From Parvibaculaceae bacterium Mf 1.05b.01 (GTDB taxonomy: Bacteria; Pseudomonadota; Alphaproteobacteria; Parvibaculales; Parvibaculaceae), in the NCBI GenBank assembly GCA_000509225.1, contig BAOK01000001.1, positions 2,788,169-2,837,007 of the forward strand: 48,839 nucleotides of DNA, read 5' to 3'. The notes under the pieces are model-generated. The model did no database searches. It worked only from the letters and a program-made list of their open reading frames with translations, and was not told the DNA's origin. Positions within the stretch are counted from its first letter, which is position 1. Every line of letters starts with the position of its first letter. Shown here one piece after another: positions 1-10,749 of the stretch. The position numbers and the translations under genes are program-made.

Positions 1-441
1 AACTCCGCGTATCGTGTCGCCACCCCCCCGCGGGCGCAGCAGCAAAATGCCATACGCAGATTTCTGGCTGTTTGTTAGCAGACACAATGCCAGTTTTTAT
101 GTCAATATATTATGTCGTGTATACTGACATTATAAAATGATGTGGCACAAACACCACAGAAATACAGCGAACCATCCAAAGAGGTCACTTGAAGTTGCGC
201 TAAAATCGCCACCTGTTTCTAGATTTGGTTAGGGTTCAGGTGTCGTAGCCTTAACTGTCATAGGATCTCTCGGTTCAAACAAATGACCGTCGACACTGAC
301 ATTTGTTTTGGTGTGTCATAATATTGTAACCGCCATCTCCCTCGACAGAAGAAGTCAGCTTTCCACGTCGGCAAAGCCCGCTGTTCCCGCTATTGTTGCC
401 AAAGAAAAGATTAGTGGCGCTTGGGGGGAAGTTTTCTAGTC
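1..441. other. Non-coding upstream region with repeated TGTCA/TGACA half-sites
   Basis: No convincing gene is seen in this stretch. It is AT-rich between about 90 and 150 and around 300-340. TGTCA or its complement TGACA recurs at 100-104, 125-129, 256-260, 297-301 and 314-318. The pairs at 100/125 and 297/314 are inverted relative to each other. They lie upstream of a TetR-type regulator gene, so they could be operator half-sites for autoregulation. That is inference from position only. Confidence 0.35.
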
Positions 442-1068
442 ATGAATTCACCAACTACAGATGGTCGACAACAACGAAGCTCTCGCTCACGTGACAAGAT
501 AGTAAATGCGGTCCTCGATCTGATACGCAAAGGCAATATGAAACCAACTGGCAACGAGATAGCCGAGGCGGCAGGCATCTCGCCTAGAACTGTTTTCCGT
601 CTTTTTGGGGATATTGAATCGCTTTTCAGTGCATGTGAGGATAATGTCCTCAGGTTTTTTGAACAGTCAACAATTGAAGTCGACCGCAGCGCTTCTTTAC
701 ACGAACGCGTTTGGAGCGTCGCAGAAGAAAAATGCAAATCTTTTGACGAGCGAAGAAATTTTACCCTCTTCTACCTTAGCCGAGTTCAATCTGACTTAGA
801 GACCAATCATACCAGCGCATCGCAAGCCGAAAATGAACGGCTTGAACTTTGGGCCGCGCTACCAGAGGTCGTTGCATTGGAAGCGAATGCGCGACATTTG
901 GTGGAAGTCATGTATTCATCCCGCTGTTGGGATCAACTGCGATATGCTCAAAACCTCACGTCTGCAGAAGCCCTAAATCTGATTGCGAGCACCGTAATTT
1001 CGATTGTGGAATCAGGCTCTGCATATGCCAGTGTGACCACGGCAGCAGAGAAGAAAATTCTGCGGTAA
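442..1068 (+). CDS. TetR/AcrR family transcriptional regulator
   Basis: A 208-residue protein with an N-terminal TetR-type helix-turn-helix at about residues 18-65. The recognition-helix region reads EIAEAAGISPRTVFRLFGD, which is the classic TetR pattern. The rest is a divergent all-helical ligand-binding half that I cannot assign to a ligand. I chose the ATG at 442; an in-frame TTG at 421 would add seven residues. The gene stands alone, followed by about 870 bases without an intact gene. It faces away from the BVMO operon, so it could control that operon or only itself. TetR proteins usually repress and release DNA on binding a small ligand; the ligand here is unknown. Confidence 0.85.
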   Translation: MNSPTTDGRQQRSSRSRDKIVNAVLDLIRKGNMKPTGNEIAEAAGISPRTVFRLFGDIESLFSACEDNVLRFFEQSTIEVDRSASLHERVWSVAEEKCKSFDERRNFTLFYLSRVQSDLETNHTSASQAENERLELWAALPEVVALEANARHLVEVMYSSRCWDQLRYAQNLTSAEALNLIASTVISIVESGSAYASVTTAAEKKILR

Positions 1069-1217
1069 CGTCAACCTAAAGCCAAGCAATTCCCTGGCAT
1101 TTGGAAGCCGGCTAAGGTCGGGTGCAACGAAACCATGCCGCGAAGACCGCCGCTGCTTGCCTTGATGGTTCGTCAAAAACTCAAAAGCGAGATCGAAGAA
1201 ACATTATGCTACCCAGC

Positions 1218-1528
1218 TCATGTAGCAGCTATCTCGCGCCATGACGTCAACGCCCTTTTGATCGCGCGTGGCCGGTATATCCAGCACCCACCGAAGTAGA
1301 CGTGCATTTCGTCGAGATGCCATTGCGGTTGCCGCGTACCACGAGACTTTCTCAGTCGCTTAGCCACCTGAGGTCCCAATCGGCTCATCATCGCCGGATC
1401 GCATTCCGGAAGACATCAGTTACGCGTTCCGCCAGCAATTCCTCAACATCACACAAGCTGCGACTAAAGCCGACATGCATACAGACCGCCTGCTGAACGG
1501 TTGAAGACGGAAAGTGGATTTGACGATA
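1218..1528 (-). pseudogene. Decayed IS6-family transposase remnant
   Basis: No long open frame exists, but conceptual translation of the minus strand across two frames gives consecutive IS6-family transposase blocks. From about 1520 down to 1400 it reads FPSSTVQQAV, then SLCDVEELLAER and NAIRR. After a frame change near 1390 it continues RLGPQVAKRLRKSRGTRQPQ and then WHLDEMHVYFGG near 1300. In intact members these correspond to the HTH region (RDVEELLAERG) and the first catalytic Asp (WHLDE). The remaining catalytic domain is not recognisable below about 1218, although weak similarity may continue toward 1090. It is an old, dead insertion sequence; I see no terminal repeats. Confidence 0.7.
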
Positions 1529-1934
1529 GCTGGTCTGTGTCATGTGATCAGGCATCCCGATACAACCATCAATCTATCCGAGTTTGCAACAAAGCGCCTT
1601 TGCCGGAAACATCGGCGCAAGACAGTATCCTTTTCCAAATGGAAACTTTTGATCAGCAAGTCAAATTGTCGCTCGGGCTGAGGATCTAATCCATCGCCAG
1701 ACCACAATTTATTCCGCTGGTGAAGCAACCCTTTACTCAGGTACCGTCACCTCGTTCCAGTCGAACGCTTTCGTCAGATACTGAACATCACATCGTGTGA
1801 GCATCATGCCAGCGGCTAATTTGTGCCACACTCTCAGGTGAGCAAAGGCCCAAACCGACTCGGATGAAGTTGTTGGTAGGGATAAGAGACCGATAAAGCG
1901 CGCCGGGCGATTCAGCTCTTCCTCCTTCAGCTTA
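1529..1934. other. Intergenic stretch, possibly gene debris
   Basis: There is no recognisable gene. On the minus strand, directly after the BVMO stop codon, a good Shine-Dalgarno sequence AAGGAGG (1921-1927) is followed by an open frame with no ATG (about 1915 to 1733, roughly 60 codons, ending NEVTVPE). The other frame also reads protein-like (IPTNNFIRVGLGLCSPESVA). This could be the frameshifted remnant of a gene that once followed the monooxygenase in the operon. I cannot name a family for it. Confidence 0.3.
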
Positions 1935-3548
<1,614 letters not shown>

Positions 3549-4268
3549 TCACTTTAATACAGAGGCGGCAAACGCCGTGTCGGCATCAGCCTTTCCACGA
3601 TCACTGGCATCGTCTGAAAATCCAGGATAGGTCTTTCGATAAACGGCAAACAGCGTCTCTATGGGAACGTCTGCAAAAATTCCGTGGTCTGCCACATATT
3701 CCATGTGGCGCTGCCCGTGTGCATCAAACTCATGAAATAGCGCATCTGAGCGTCCATCGAAACAAAGCGGCTTGACGCCAAAACGTTCGCAGAGTTCTGA
3801 ATTGAAAGCAGGTGTCACTTTGTAGGACTTTTCGCTGAGCCAAAGCTGTACGTAACCATGATAGACAAATAGGTCTGTCTTCATCGCGGCTTTAAGTTTT
3901 TCGGAATTCAAGTGATTGCGAACGTCAGCAAAGCCGACGGCCGCCGGTATTCCGGCGGCCCGAAGAGACGCCGTCAACAATATCGCTTTGGGTACGCAAA
4001 ATGCGGCCTCAGCCTCGGCAATGACGCTTGCACGATACTGTTCCGGTTTGACAGAAAAAGCGTACGGATCATATCGGATGCTATCGCGGACGGTATTGAA
4101 GAGATGTATGGCTCTTTGTTCATCAGAAGGTTCTTCCAATCCCTGAAGCGCCTCACCAGTAAACCGCTGAACGGCCCCCGAACCGCTGTCTATGAAAACG
4201 CCGGGCTTTAGAAGCGCTTCGATTTTCAGACAGGCACAATCCAGGGGTTTTGCCGCCATCAATGTCAT
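3549..4268 (-). CDS. Transglutaminase-like cysteine protein
   Basis: 239 residues with the transglutaminase-like core. The nucleophile region is AFCVPKAILLTASLRAAGIPA, with Cys91 at the start of the central helix. The histidine strand is YHGYVQLWL, with His137. The place where most family members carry the catalytic Asp (V-D-P) reads VTPAF here, so the third member of the triad is missing or supplied elsewhere. Start ATG 4268 has GGAG five bases upstream. It sits between the DUF35 gene (37 nt gap) and the BVMO gene (15 nt gap), so it is almost certainly co-transcribed with them. Known relatives act as proteases, amidases or acyl transferases; none has a textbook role in such a pathway. A role in splitting an amide or thioester of the degraded substrate is only a guess. 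Confidence 0.75.
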   Translation of the reverse strand: MTLMAAKPLDCACLKIEALLKPGVFIDSGSGAVQRFTGEALQGLEEPSDEQRAIHLFNTVRDSIRYDPYAFSVKPEQYRASVIAEAEAAFCVPKAILLTASLRAAGIPAAVGFADVRNHLNSEKLKAAMKTDLFVYHGYVQLWLSEKSYKVTPAFNSELCERFGVKPLCFDGRSDALFHEFDAHGQRHMEYVADHGIFADVPIETLFAVYRKTYPGFSDDASDRGKADADTAFAASVLK

Positions 4269-4305
4269 GTCTACTCCGTTTCATGGTGCGCGCGATATGC
4301 AAACC

Positions 4306-4737
4306 CTATTGTTTTGCCCCGCCCACCGGTTGAAAGCACGGCAAAATGAAGTCATCCGCGATACGTTCAAAGCAAACTTCCACGGGCATATCGAGAGCTA
4401 TGGCGTCAAGCGAACAGTTGACCAGCCGAGATGCCATCCGAACACCCTCCTCTAGCTCAACCACGATGGCGGCGTAGGGGACATCGGCCGCAAAAGCTGG
4501 ATGGAAGGCCTGATGCGTCACCGTCCAGGAAAAAATGCTGCCTCGTCCCGTGGATGGCGTCCATTCAAACTCGAACGAGCCGCATTTTGCGCATGTGTAT
4601 CGCGGGAGAAACCGCCAGACATTACACGAGGAACATCTCTGAAAATAGAGAGTGCCGTCCTGACACTTGTCCCAAAATTCCTGCTCGATGGGATCTTGTA
4701 CTTTTGGTTTGGGTCTTTGGATCACCGGCTGTTCCAT
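4306..4737 (-). CDS. DUF35 OB-fold/zinc-ribbon partner of the upstream thiolase-fold protein
   Basis: 143 residues. The rubredoxin-like zinc ribbon has Cys35, Cys38, Cys49 and Cys52 (CSSC and CAKC), followed by an OB-fold domain of about 80 residues. DUF35 proteins pair with thiolase-fold proteins; in steroid degraders the ChsH2/Ltp2 pair forms a retro-aldolase. The start codon overlaps the stop codon of the thiolase-like gene by one base (TAATG at 4735-4739), so the two are translationally coupled. That supports an equimolar complex. On its own the protein is expected to bind acyl-CoA but not to catalyse a reaction. Confidence 0.88.
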   Translation of the reverse strand: MEQPVIQRPKPKVQDPIEQEFWDKCQDGTLYFQRCSSCNVWRFLPRYTCAKCGSFEFEWTPSTGRGSIFSWTVTHQAFHPAFAADVPYAAIVVELEEGVRMASRLVNCSLDAIALDMPVEVCFERIADDFILPCFQPVGGAKQ

Positions 4738-5909
4738 TACGAAGCCTTCCTCAATATTGCAACGCTTCCGTCGCCAAGGTCTCCCCAGCCGCTCACCAAC
4801 CCGACTTGGGCATCCTTAACCTGGCGTTCGCCAGCGTCACCCCTGAGCTGACGCACTGCCTCCAACGTATGATTCAACCCCCATACATGTGCCTCACTCA
4901 AAAGGCCACCATGGGTGTTGAGCGGAAATTTACCGCCGATCTCAATTTGTCCGTCTTTAACGAAATCCCACGCACCGCCGGGCTCGAAATAGCCAAGAGC
5001 CTCAAGCTGCAATAACACAACATAGGTGAAGCAGTCGTAGATTTGCAGAAAATCCATATCCTGTGGTTTGACGCCAGCCATCTCAAATGCCCGCGGTGCG
5101 GCATAGCTCAATCCAATTTTGAAGGGATCAGGCCTTGAGGGAATATCGTCCGCCGGATAAGGATGGCCTTCAGCGGCACCTGCGATCAATACTGGTCTGT
5201 GCGGCATATCTTTAGCACGCTCAGCACTCGAGACGATCACCGCACACGCACCATCCGTCTCAAGGCAGCAATCATAAAGGCGGAATGGCTCCGATATCAT
5301 CCGGGCATTGAAGTATTTCTCTTCGTCCAGCGGATTTCCGTAGGTAAAAGCATTTGGGTTGAGCTGTGCGTGGCGACGACAAGCCAATGCAACCGCCCCC
5401 ATCGGTTCTGGACCGACATTGTAGAGTTTGGAGTGACGCATCGCCAGCCATGCGTACATTTGCACCGGCAACATTACACCATACGGTAGATAGTAACCGC
5501 GGATCGTATTTGTCAACGTGTTCATATTCATTGGGCGACTGGCCGGGCGTCCAGGCTTGGGCCGGAGCGCTGAATAACCATTCCAGCCAAGGACCACCAA
5601 AACATGGTCAGCGACGCCCGCAGCCACGACCATCGCCGCAGATTGCAGCGCCGCCGTCGGGCTTGCACCCCCCATATGTACTGTTGATGCGTATCTGAGA
5701 ACGTGAATACCGAGGTTTGCCGCTAGCTCCTCAGACGTGGTGTACACAGGCGGCGTCACCATTCCATCAATGTCCGACGCTTTCAGTCCGGCATCGGCAA
5801 TCGCGGCAAGACTAGCCTCCAGCATCATGCCGACCGCCGTCTTTTCCGTCCCCTTGACATACTCTGTCTGACCGATCCCGACGATCGCTGACTTATCGCT
5901 GAAACTCAT
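4737..5909 (-). CDS. Thiolase-fold protein of the SCP-x/Ltp2 aldolase type
   Basis: 390 residues with a complete thiolase fold. The usual nucleophile cysteine is absent: the position reads [10 protein letters not shown] (residues 78-87), with Ser83 near the expected site. The second thiolase cysteine motif near the C-terminus is replaced by [11 protein letters not shown]. The region normally reading GHPxGA is AHVWGLN. A Claisen thiolase needs these cysteines. The Ltp2 aldolases that cut the steroid side chain lack them and need a DUF35 partner, and such a partner follows with overlapping codons. I therefore favour a retro-aldolase acting on a beta-hydroxyacyl-CoA. It is the second gene of the operon, 53 nt after the alcohol dehydrogenase. 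Confidence 0.85.
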   Translation of the reverse strand: MSFSDKSAIVGIGQTEYVKGTEKTAVGMMLEASLAAIADAGLKASDIDGMVTPPVYTTSEELAANLGIHVLRYASTVHMGGASPTAALQSAAMVVAAGVADHVLVVLGWNGYSALRPKPGRPASRPMNMNTLTNTIRGYYLPYGVMLPVQMYAWLAMRHSKLYNVGPEPMGAVALACRRHAQLNPNAFTYGNPLDEEKYFNARMISEPFRLYDCCLETDGACAVIVSSAERAKDMPHRPVLIAGAAEGHPYPADDIPSRPDPFKIGLSYAAPRAFEMAGVKPQDMDFLQIYDCFTYVVLLQLEALGYFEPGGAWDFVKDGQIEIGGKFPLNTHGGLLSEAHVWGLNHTLEAVRQLRGDAGERQVKDAQVGLVSGWGDLGDGSVAILRKAS

Positions 5910-5962
5910 ATTATCGCTTAGTCCTGTGTTTCAATTTTTGGGCCATTTATGCAGCTGAGAAC

Positions 5963-7057
5963 CTATACTTCTGGGATCAGGCATGAATGAATTGACTCAT
6001 CGCCTGGCACTTGGCGCGCGAGTGTTTTGATTGCAAGCTCCGCATCTTCCAAAGAAAAATTGTGCGTGTGCATCTTCTCCAGCTGCACCGTCTTGCTCTC
6101 AATGAGGTCAATTGCCTTACCGTAGCCACTAGCGGTAACGCCAATCGCGCCCTTGATGGTAATTTCCTTCATAACAATCATATCAGTGACGAAGTCAGGA
6201 ATGGGTTTGAACCCCTTAACTCCCGCAAGAACGATCGTACCGCCTGCACAGACATAACTGAGTGCCTCCCGAACCGGGTCAGTCGCATAGGACGTCACGT
6301 CGATCACGACATCGGCGCCTCGCCCTTTGGTAATCTCCGCGATGCGCTCTACCGCATTTTCATTGTCGACATCAATCGTGTAATCGGCGCCATAGAATTT
6401 AGCCAGTTTCAGCTTGTCCGCATCCGCCGCGAGCCCGGTCACGATGATGGTCCCGGCACCGGCGTGGCGGGCAGCGATGACGCTTGCTAATCCGCGTTGC
6501 CCTGGCCCTAGAACAACAACTGTGTCACCTACCTGGGTCTGAGGGATTTCGACTGCCCACCGGAAGCCCGCTCCCAGCGGATTGAACATAACCGCAATTT
6601 CCGCTGGCAGCGACTTGTCCATTTTGTGCACGACCGCATTGGGGGCGACATACATATATTGTGAGTAAGCACCCCACAGTGCCGGCTCCGACGTCAACGG
6701 GATATAAGAATATATCTCACGGCGGTCGCAAAGGTGGTAGCTGCCAGACAGGCACGTATCGCAGGAATGGCACGAGAGCATCGTCTCCACTGCGACGCGG
6801 TCGCCAACATCGACGCGCCATTTTGTCGCCGCCTTATCTCCAATAGCTTCAATAATGCCGAGAGGCTCGTGGCCAGGGATCACGGGCATGGGCGTGTTTA
6901 GAACACCTTCATATTGCTCGTAGTCGCTGCCGCATATGCCGCAGGCTTCGATTCGAATAATCGCACTGTCATCGGATATCGCGGGGATCGGTAGATCGCG
7001 CCGTTCCAATTTGCGTGGACCCGTCTGAACCATGGCCATGGTCTTTTTCGGTAACAT
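5963..7057 (-). CDS. Zinc-dependent medium-chain alcohol dehydrogenase
   Basis: 364 residues from the chosen start. The catalytic zinc site is seen in ACGICGSD and the GHEPLG motif. The structural zinc lobe is CHSCDTCLSGSYHLC. The nucleotide-binding region is VVVLGPGQRGLASVIAA, a slightly altered GxGxxG. I chose ATG 7057 because GGAGG lies seven bases upstream; an upstream start at 7084 lacks this. It is the first gene of the minus operon that runs through thiolase/DUF35, the transglutaminase-like gene and the BVMO. It would oxidise a substrate alcohol to the ketone or aldehyde, giving the BVMO a ketone to act on. NAD(P) preference and substrate are not readable with certainty. Confidence 0.88.
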   Translation of the reverse strand: MLPKKTMAMVQTGPRKLERRDLPIPAISDDSAIIRIEACGICGSDYEQYEGVLNTPMPVIPGHEPLGIIEAIGDKAATKWRVDVGDRVAVETMLSCHSCDTCLSGSYHLCDRREIYSYIPLTSEPALWGAYSQYMYVAPNAVVHKMDKSLPAEIAVMFNPLGAGFRWAVEIPQTQVGDTVVVLGPGQRGLASVIAARHAGAGTIIVTGLAADADKLKLAKFYGADYTIDVDNENAVERIAEITKGRGADVVIDVTSYATDPVREALSYVCAGGTIVLAGVKGFKPIPDFVTDMIVMKEITIKGAIGVTASGYGKAIDLIESKTVQLEKMHTHNFSLEDAELAIKTLARQVPGDESIHSCLIPEV

Positions 7058-7125
7058 GCGCAACCTCCAAAAATAGAAACTCACCCATACCTATAAACAT
7101 GTATGTGTTTTTTGTTTCTCTCATA

Positions 7126-7134
7126 TGTTATACA
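7126..7134. promoter_or_regulatory. Candidate operator TGTTATACA in a divergent promoter
   Basis: The 157-bp region between the alcohol dehydrogenase and the CMD-like gene is AT-rich and must hold both promoters. TGTTATACA occurs here. Its exact complement TGTATAACA occurs at 15374-15382, in the other divergent promoter of the cluster. Shared sites at two divergent promoters suggest one common regulator, perhaps the IclR or TetR protein of the cluster. This is inference. Confidence 0.35.
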
Positions 7135-7214
7135 GGTAACTCTTCGCTGACGGGAAGAGAAAAAACAACAACGCCCAACGCGTCGCCTGAAAAGCAGTAT
7201 CGAGGAAGGATGTC

Positions 7215-7793
7215 ATGAGCGATTTAACCGGGGCCCGTGTCCCATTACTAAGTATTGCAGAGGCGGAAAAAATCGCCGCTTCAAACGGCATTTCCGAACA
7301 AATGGCACCGCTAAGTGTCTTTCGAGTTCTACTCAGGCACCCCGGGCTCGCCAAGGAACTTAGTTCTACACTCAATACTCTGTTGTTTGATGGTAACAAG
7401 CTGGACGCACGTTTGCGCGAGCTTATTATCATGCGCATTGGCTGGAAAACGGCCTCACTCTATGAATGGACGCAGCATTGGCGCGTCGCGCGGATGCTCG
7501 AAATTTCCGAAGACGACATCCTGGCAGTCCGCGAGTGGAAGACTTCCAGCCTCCTCTCTGACCTTGACAAAGCAGTGATGAAGGCAACGGACGAAACCTT
7601 GGACGGGGGCATGATTTCAGATTCCACGTGGGCCGAGCTTGCTAAAGGACTTAGGTCGTCTGAAGAACGCATCGAACTGGTCGTCGCCATCGGAAATTGG
7701 ACGCTGTTCTCACAACTTTTGAAGAGTTTGAAAATTCCCCTTGAAGATGGTGTGGATTCTTGGCCGCCGGACGGGAAAACCCCCACTGCCTGA
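7215..7793 (+). CDS. Carboxymuconolactone decarboxylase/AhpD-like protein
   Basis: 192 residues of the all-helical CMD family. The central part reads LDARLRELIIMRIGWKT and then YEWTQHWRVAR, matching the family E-W-x-x-H segment. The AhpD CxxC redox pair is absent, so peroxidase reductase activity is unlikely. Members of this type are common in degradation clusters with unknown reactions (decarboxylation or lactone chemistry). The ATG at 7215 has AGGAAGG just upstream. It is the first gene of a plus-strand operon; the MaoC gene follows after 35 nt. The function remains unassigned beyond the family. Confidence 0.8.
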   Translation: MSDLTGARVPLLSIAEAEKIAASNGISEQMAPLSVFRVLLRHPGLAKELSSTLNTLLFDGNKLDARLRELIIMRIGWKTASLYEWTQHWRVARMLEISEDDILAVREWKTSSLLSDLDKAVMKATDETLDGGMISDSTWAELAKGLRSSEERIELVVAIGNWTLFSQLLKSLKIPLEDGVDSWPPDGKTPTA

Positions 7794-7828
7794 CAACCAT
7801 CTGCATCACAAAAGCGAGATTAGAAAAC

Positions 7829-8677
7829 ATGGATAAAAAGCCGATCTCAAACGAATTAGTCGGGCTTGCGTTCGAGCCGAGAGAAGTATCCTGGACCCAG
7901 AAAGACGTTATGCTGTATGCGTTGGGCGCTGGCGCTCGGCCGGAAAATGACCTCGACTTCATTTACGAAGGAAAGGGCCCCAACGTACTGCCGACTTATG
8001 CAGTTATTCCTGGCGGTGTTGGGCTCGGCGGCATGATGGGCAAAGTTGATATGAAGCTCGAAATGCTTCTGCATGGAGAGCAATCGATTGAGCTCTACCG
8101 CCCACTGCCCCCCTCAGCAACCGTAACGGTGGTCGGCCGTATCACGGAAGTCTGGGATAAAGGCAAAGCAGCAGTGCTGGGCGTCGAAAGCGTCGCAAGT
8201 GATGCCGACGGTGAGTTGTTCAAAACGCATGCGACGCTGTTCGTGCGCGGTGCTGGCGGCTTCGGTGGCGAGCGCGGCCCCTCGTCAGCCGGGATTAACG
8301 TAGCGCCCGACCGCGCTCCCGACATTATTGTGGAAGACGTAACGCGCCCCGAGCAGGGCGCTATTTACCGTCTGTCCGGCGACAGCAATCCAATCCACAT
8401 TGATCCCGATTTTGCTAAACTGGGCGGCTTCGGACGCCCTTTCGTACACGGTCTTTGTACCTATGGGTTTATCGGCCGCGCCGCTCTTAAGGCGCTTTGC
8501 GACAACGACCCATCAAAGTTTCGTTCCTTTAGCGGTCGGTTTGCAGACCAAGTCTACTTTGGCGACACCATCGTCACAAAAATTTGGAAGACCGGTGCGG
8601 GCGAGGCGATCATTCAGGGCGAGACACAGAAAGGCAATGTTGTTCTGTCTCAAGCCAAAGTAACATACGGCGAATGA
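7829..8677 (+). CDS. MaoC-type (R)-specific enoyl-CoA hydratase
   Basis: 282 residues forming two hotdog halves, like the hydratase 2 part of peroxisomal MFE-2. The C-terminal half carries the hydratase 2 signature YRLSGDSNPIHIDPDFAKL, with the catalytic Asp, Asn and His (D-x-N-x-x-H), followed by GRPFVHGLCT. The N-terminal half lacks that signature, as usual in this type. It hydrates 2-enoyl-CoA to 3-hydroxyacyl-CoA; in the steroid pathway an analogous hydratase feeds the aldolase. The start is ATG 7829; an in-frame upstream start at 7760 would overlap the CMD gene and looks unlikely. The flavoprotein gene follows after 14 nt. Confidence 0.9.
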   Translation: MDKKPISNELVGLAFEPREVSWTQKDVMLYALGAGARPENDLDFIYEGKGPNVLPTYAVIPGGVGLGGMMGKVDMKLEMLLHGEQSIELYRPLPPSATVTVVGRITEVWDKGKAAVLGVESVASDADGELFKTHATLFVRGAGGFGGERGPSSAGINVAPDRAPDIIVEDVTRPEQGAIYRLSGDSNPIHIDPDFAKLGGFGRPFVHGLCTYGFIGRAALKALCDNDPSKFRSFSGRFADQVYFGDTIVTKIWKTGAGEAIIQGETQKGNVVLSQAKVTYGE

Positions 8678-8691
8678 GGTAAATCACGCAG

Positions 8692-10725
8692 ATGACGGTT
8701 TCGGCTTTCTCCCATCTTCTGGCGCCACTTGATCTTGGTCACACGCAGCTTAAGAACCGTGTGCTGATGGGGTCGATGCATACGGGTCTGGAAGAAATGC
8801 CTGACGGCTACGCCCGGCAGGCCGCTTTTTTCGCTGCCCGGGCCAGGGGCGGTGTCGGGCTGATCGTTACCGGCGGCATCTCTCCCAACATAGCCGGCCG
8901 GTTGGCGCCGCGCGCCTCAGTCATGACGGAAGAAACCGTTGCCGGTCATCGGCTTATCGTTGACGCTGTTCACGCCGAAGGCGGCAAGATCGTTCTGCAA
9001 CTCCTCCATGCCGGGCGCTATGCGCGGCACGAAGATTTGGTTGCCCCTTCGGCTATCGCGTCAAGTATCAACCCGCTTACACCCCGCGCTCTCACAACCA
9101 AAGAGATAGAGGAGACGATTGAGGATTTTGCCCGCACCGCCCTGCTGGCCAGAAAGGCCGGTTACGACGGCGTCGAAATCATGGGTTCAGAAGGCTATCT
9201 GCTCAACCAGTTCACCGCGCCGCGCACTAACCAACGTGATGACGGTTGGGGCGGCTCGGCGGAGAACCGCCGCCGTTTTCCGCTTGAGACCGTAAGACGC
9301 GTCCGCGAGACGGCGGGCCCGGACTTTATCATCATCTACCGATTGTCAGTGCTCGATCTGGTGGAGGGCGGCAACAGCTGGGAAGAAATCGCCGCCCAAG
9401 CAAAAGGTGTCGAGGCCGCTGGCTCCAGCCTTATCAATACCGGTGTCGGCTGGCACGAGGCACGCATACCAACCATTGCCCACATGGTCCCACGGGGCGC
9501 TTTCATTTGGGCAGTCGAGAAACTCAAGGGCGAGGTCACAATCCCGGTTGTCGCCTCAAACCGCATCAACACGCCTGAACAAGCCGAAGAAATATTGGCG
9601 GGCGAAAAAGCCGACATGGTGTCCATGGCGCGCCCGCTCCTGTCCGATCCCGATTTGGTCGCAAGTGCGGCAGCGCTGCGGCCTGTCAATATTTGCATCG
9701 GTTGCAACCAAGCATGTCTCGACAATGCTTTCACCGGCAAACTCACCACTTGCATGGTGAACCCTTTCGCCTGCCGGGAAACGGAGCTTCGACTCCAAAC
9801 CGCAACCAAGCCAAAACGGATTGCCATCGTGGGGGCCGGCCCAGCGGGGTTGGCGGCCGCGGAAATTTCCGCACGGCGAGGGCACCAGGTCACCCTGTTG
9901 GACGCAGGTAAACAGATCGGCGGCCAGTTCAACCTCGCCCGGCGTATCCCAGGCAAAGAGGATTACGCCGAAACCATTCATTACTACGAACGCCGCTTGT
10001 CGGATTTAGGCGTGACCATTCGTCTGGAGACGATGGCCGACGCTGCAATCCTTTCCGCTCTCGGTGCTGACGAAATCGTTCTGGCGACCGGCGTGCACCC
10101 TCGCGTACCGGACATTGAAGGGGTCGGCCACCCTTGCGTAATGACCTATGATCAAGCCATTCTAAAACCGGAGAGGGTTGGCAAAAGAGTGGCACTTATC
10201 GGGGCCGGCGGCATCGGCTTCGATGTTGCAGCACTTTTGTTACACCCAGAAGGAACACAAGACCCCCGTAAACCAGATACTCTAACCTTCGCACGGGAAT
10301 GGGGCATAGACCTTACATATCAGGCTCGGGGCGCGCTATTGCCGAGCGAGCACCGCTGGCCGGCGCGCCGCACGGTCTATCTGCTGCAAAGGCGAGAAAG
10401 TTCCAAATTCGGAACAGGCCTCTCCAAGACACGAGGGTGGGCTAATTTTTTGGAAGTGATGTTTCGTGGTGTCAACATGATCGGTGATGCCGTCTACAAA
10501 AAGATAGACGATGATGGCTTGCATGCTGAAATCTGCGGAGACGCCCGCGCTTTCAACGTGGATACAATTGTCTTATGTTCCGGTCAAGAACGCTCCGACG
10601 CGCTGCTTCCAGAGTTACAATCTCTAGGCGTTCCGCTTCACTGTATTGGCGGCGTGAAGGATCCGCGCGAACTCGACGCGGTGCGAGCGTTCGAAGAAGG
10701 TACGCGGCTAGCGCTCACCTTGTAG
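8692..10725 (+). CDS. 2,4-dienoyl-CoA reductase-like OYE/FAD flavoprotein
   Basis: 677 residues with the three-part FadH/trimethylamine-dehydrogenase layout. Residues 1-330 are an Old Yellow Enzyme barrel binding FMN. A 4Fe-4S cluster follows, with cysteines in CIGCNQAC at about 336-343 and a fourth in TTCMVNP. Then comes an FAD/NAD(P) reductase part with IVGAGPAGLAAAE at about 379 and a second Rossmann motif LIGAGGIGFDVA at about 502. It would reduce a conjugated double bond of an acyl-CoA or enone with NAD(P)H. It lies within the plus operon between MaoC and the IclR regulator, consistent with handling unsaturated or cyclic intermediates. Confidence 0.9.
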   Translation: MTVSAFSHLLAPLDLGHTQLKNRVLMGSMHTGLEEMPDGYARQAAFFAARARGGVGLIVTGGISPNIAGRLAPRASVMTEETVAGHRLIVDAVHAEGGKIVLQLLHAGRYARHEDLVAPSAIASSINPLTPRALTTKEIEETIEDFARTALLARKAGYDGVEIMGSEGYLLNQFTAPRTNQRDDGWGGSAENRRRFPLETVRRVRETAGPDFIIIYRLSVLDLVEGGNSWEEIAAQAKGVEAAGSSLINTGVGWHEARIPTIAHMVPRGAFIWAVEKLKGEVTIPVVASNRINTPEQAEEILAGEKADMVSMARPLLSDPDLVASAAALRPVNICIGCNQACLDNAFTGKLTTCMVNPFACRETELRLQTATKPKRIAIVGAGPAGLAAAEISARRGHQVTLLDAGKQIGGQFNLARRIPGKEDYAETIHYYERRLSDLGVTIRLETMADAAILSALGADEIVLATGVHPRVPDIEGVGHPCVMTYDQAILKPERVGKRVALIGAGGIGFDVAALLLHPEGTQDPRKPDTLTFAREWGIDLTYQARGALLPSEHRWPARRTVYLLQRRESSKFGTGLSKTRGWANFLEVMFRGVNMIGDAVYKKIDDDGLHAEICGDARAFNVDTIVLCSGQERSDALLPELQSLGVPLHCIGGVKDPRELDAVRAFEEGTRLALTL

Positions 10726-10749
10726 CAAGAACGGAAGACACGACAAACC

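Noticed and set aside
4737-5909. Ordinary acetyl-CoA acetyltransferase
   Set aside because: Both catalytic cysteines are missing and a DUF35 gene is coupled, so a Claisen thiolase is unlikely.
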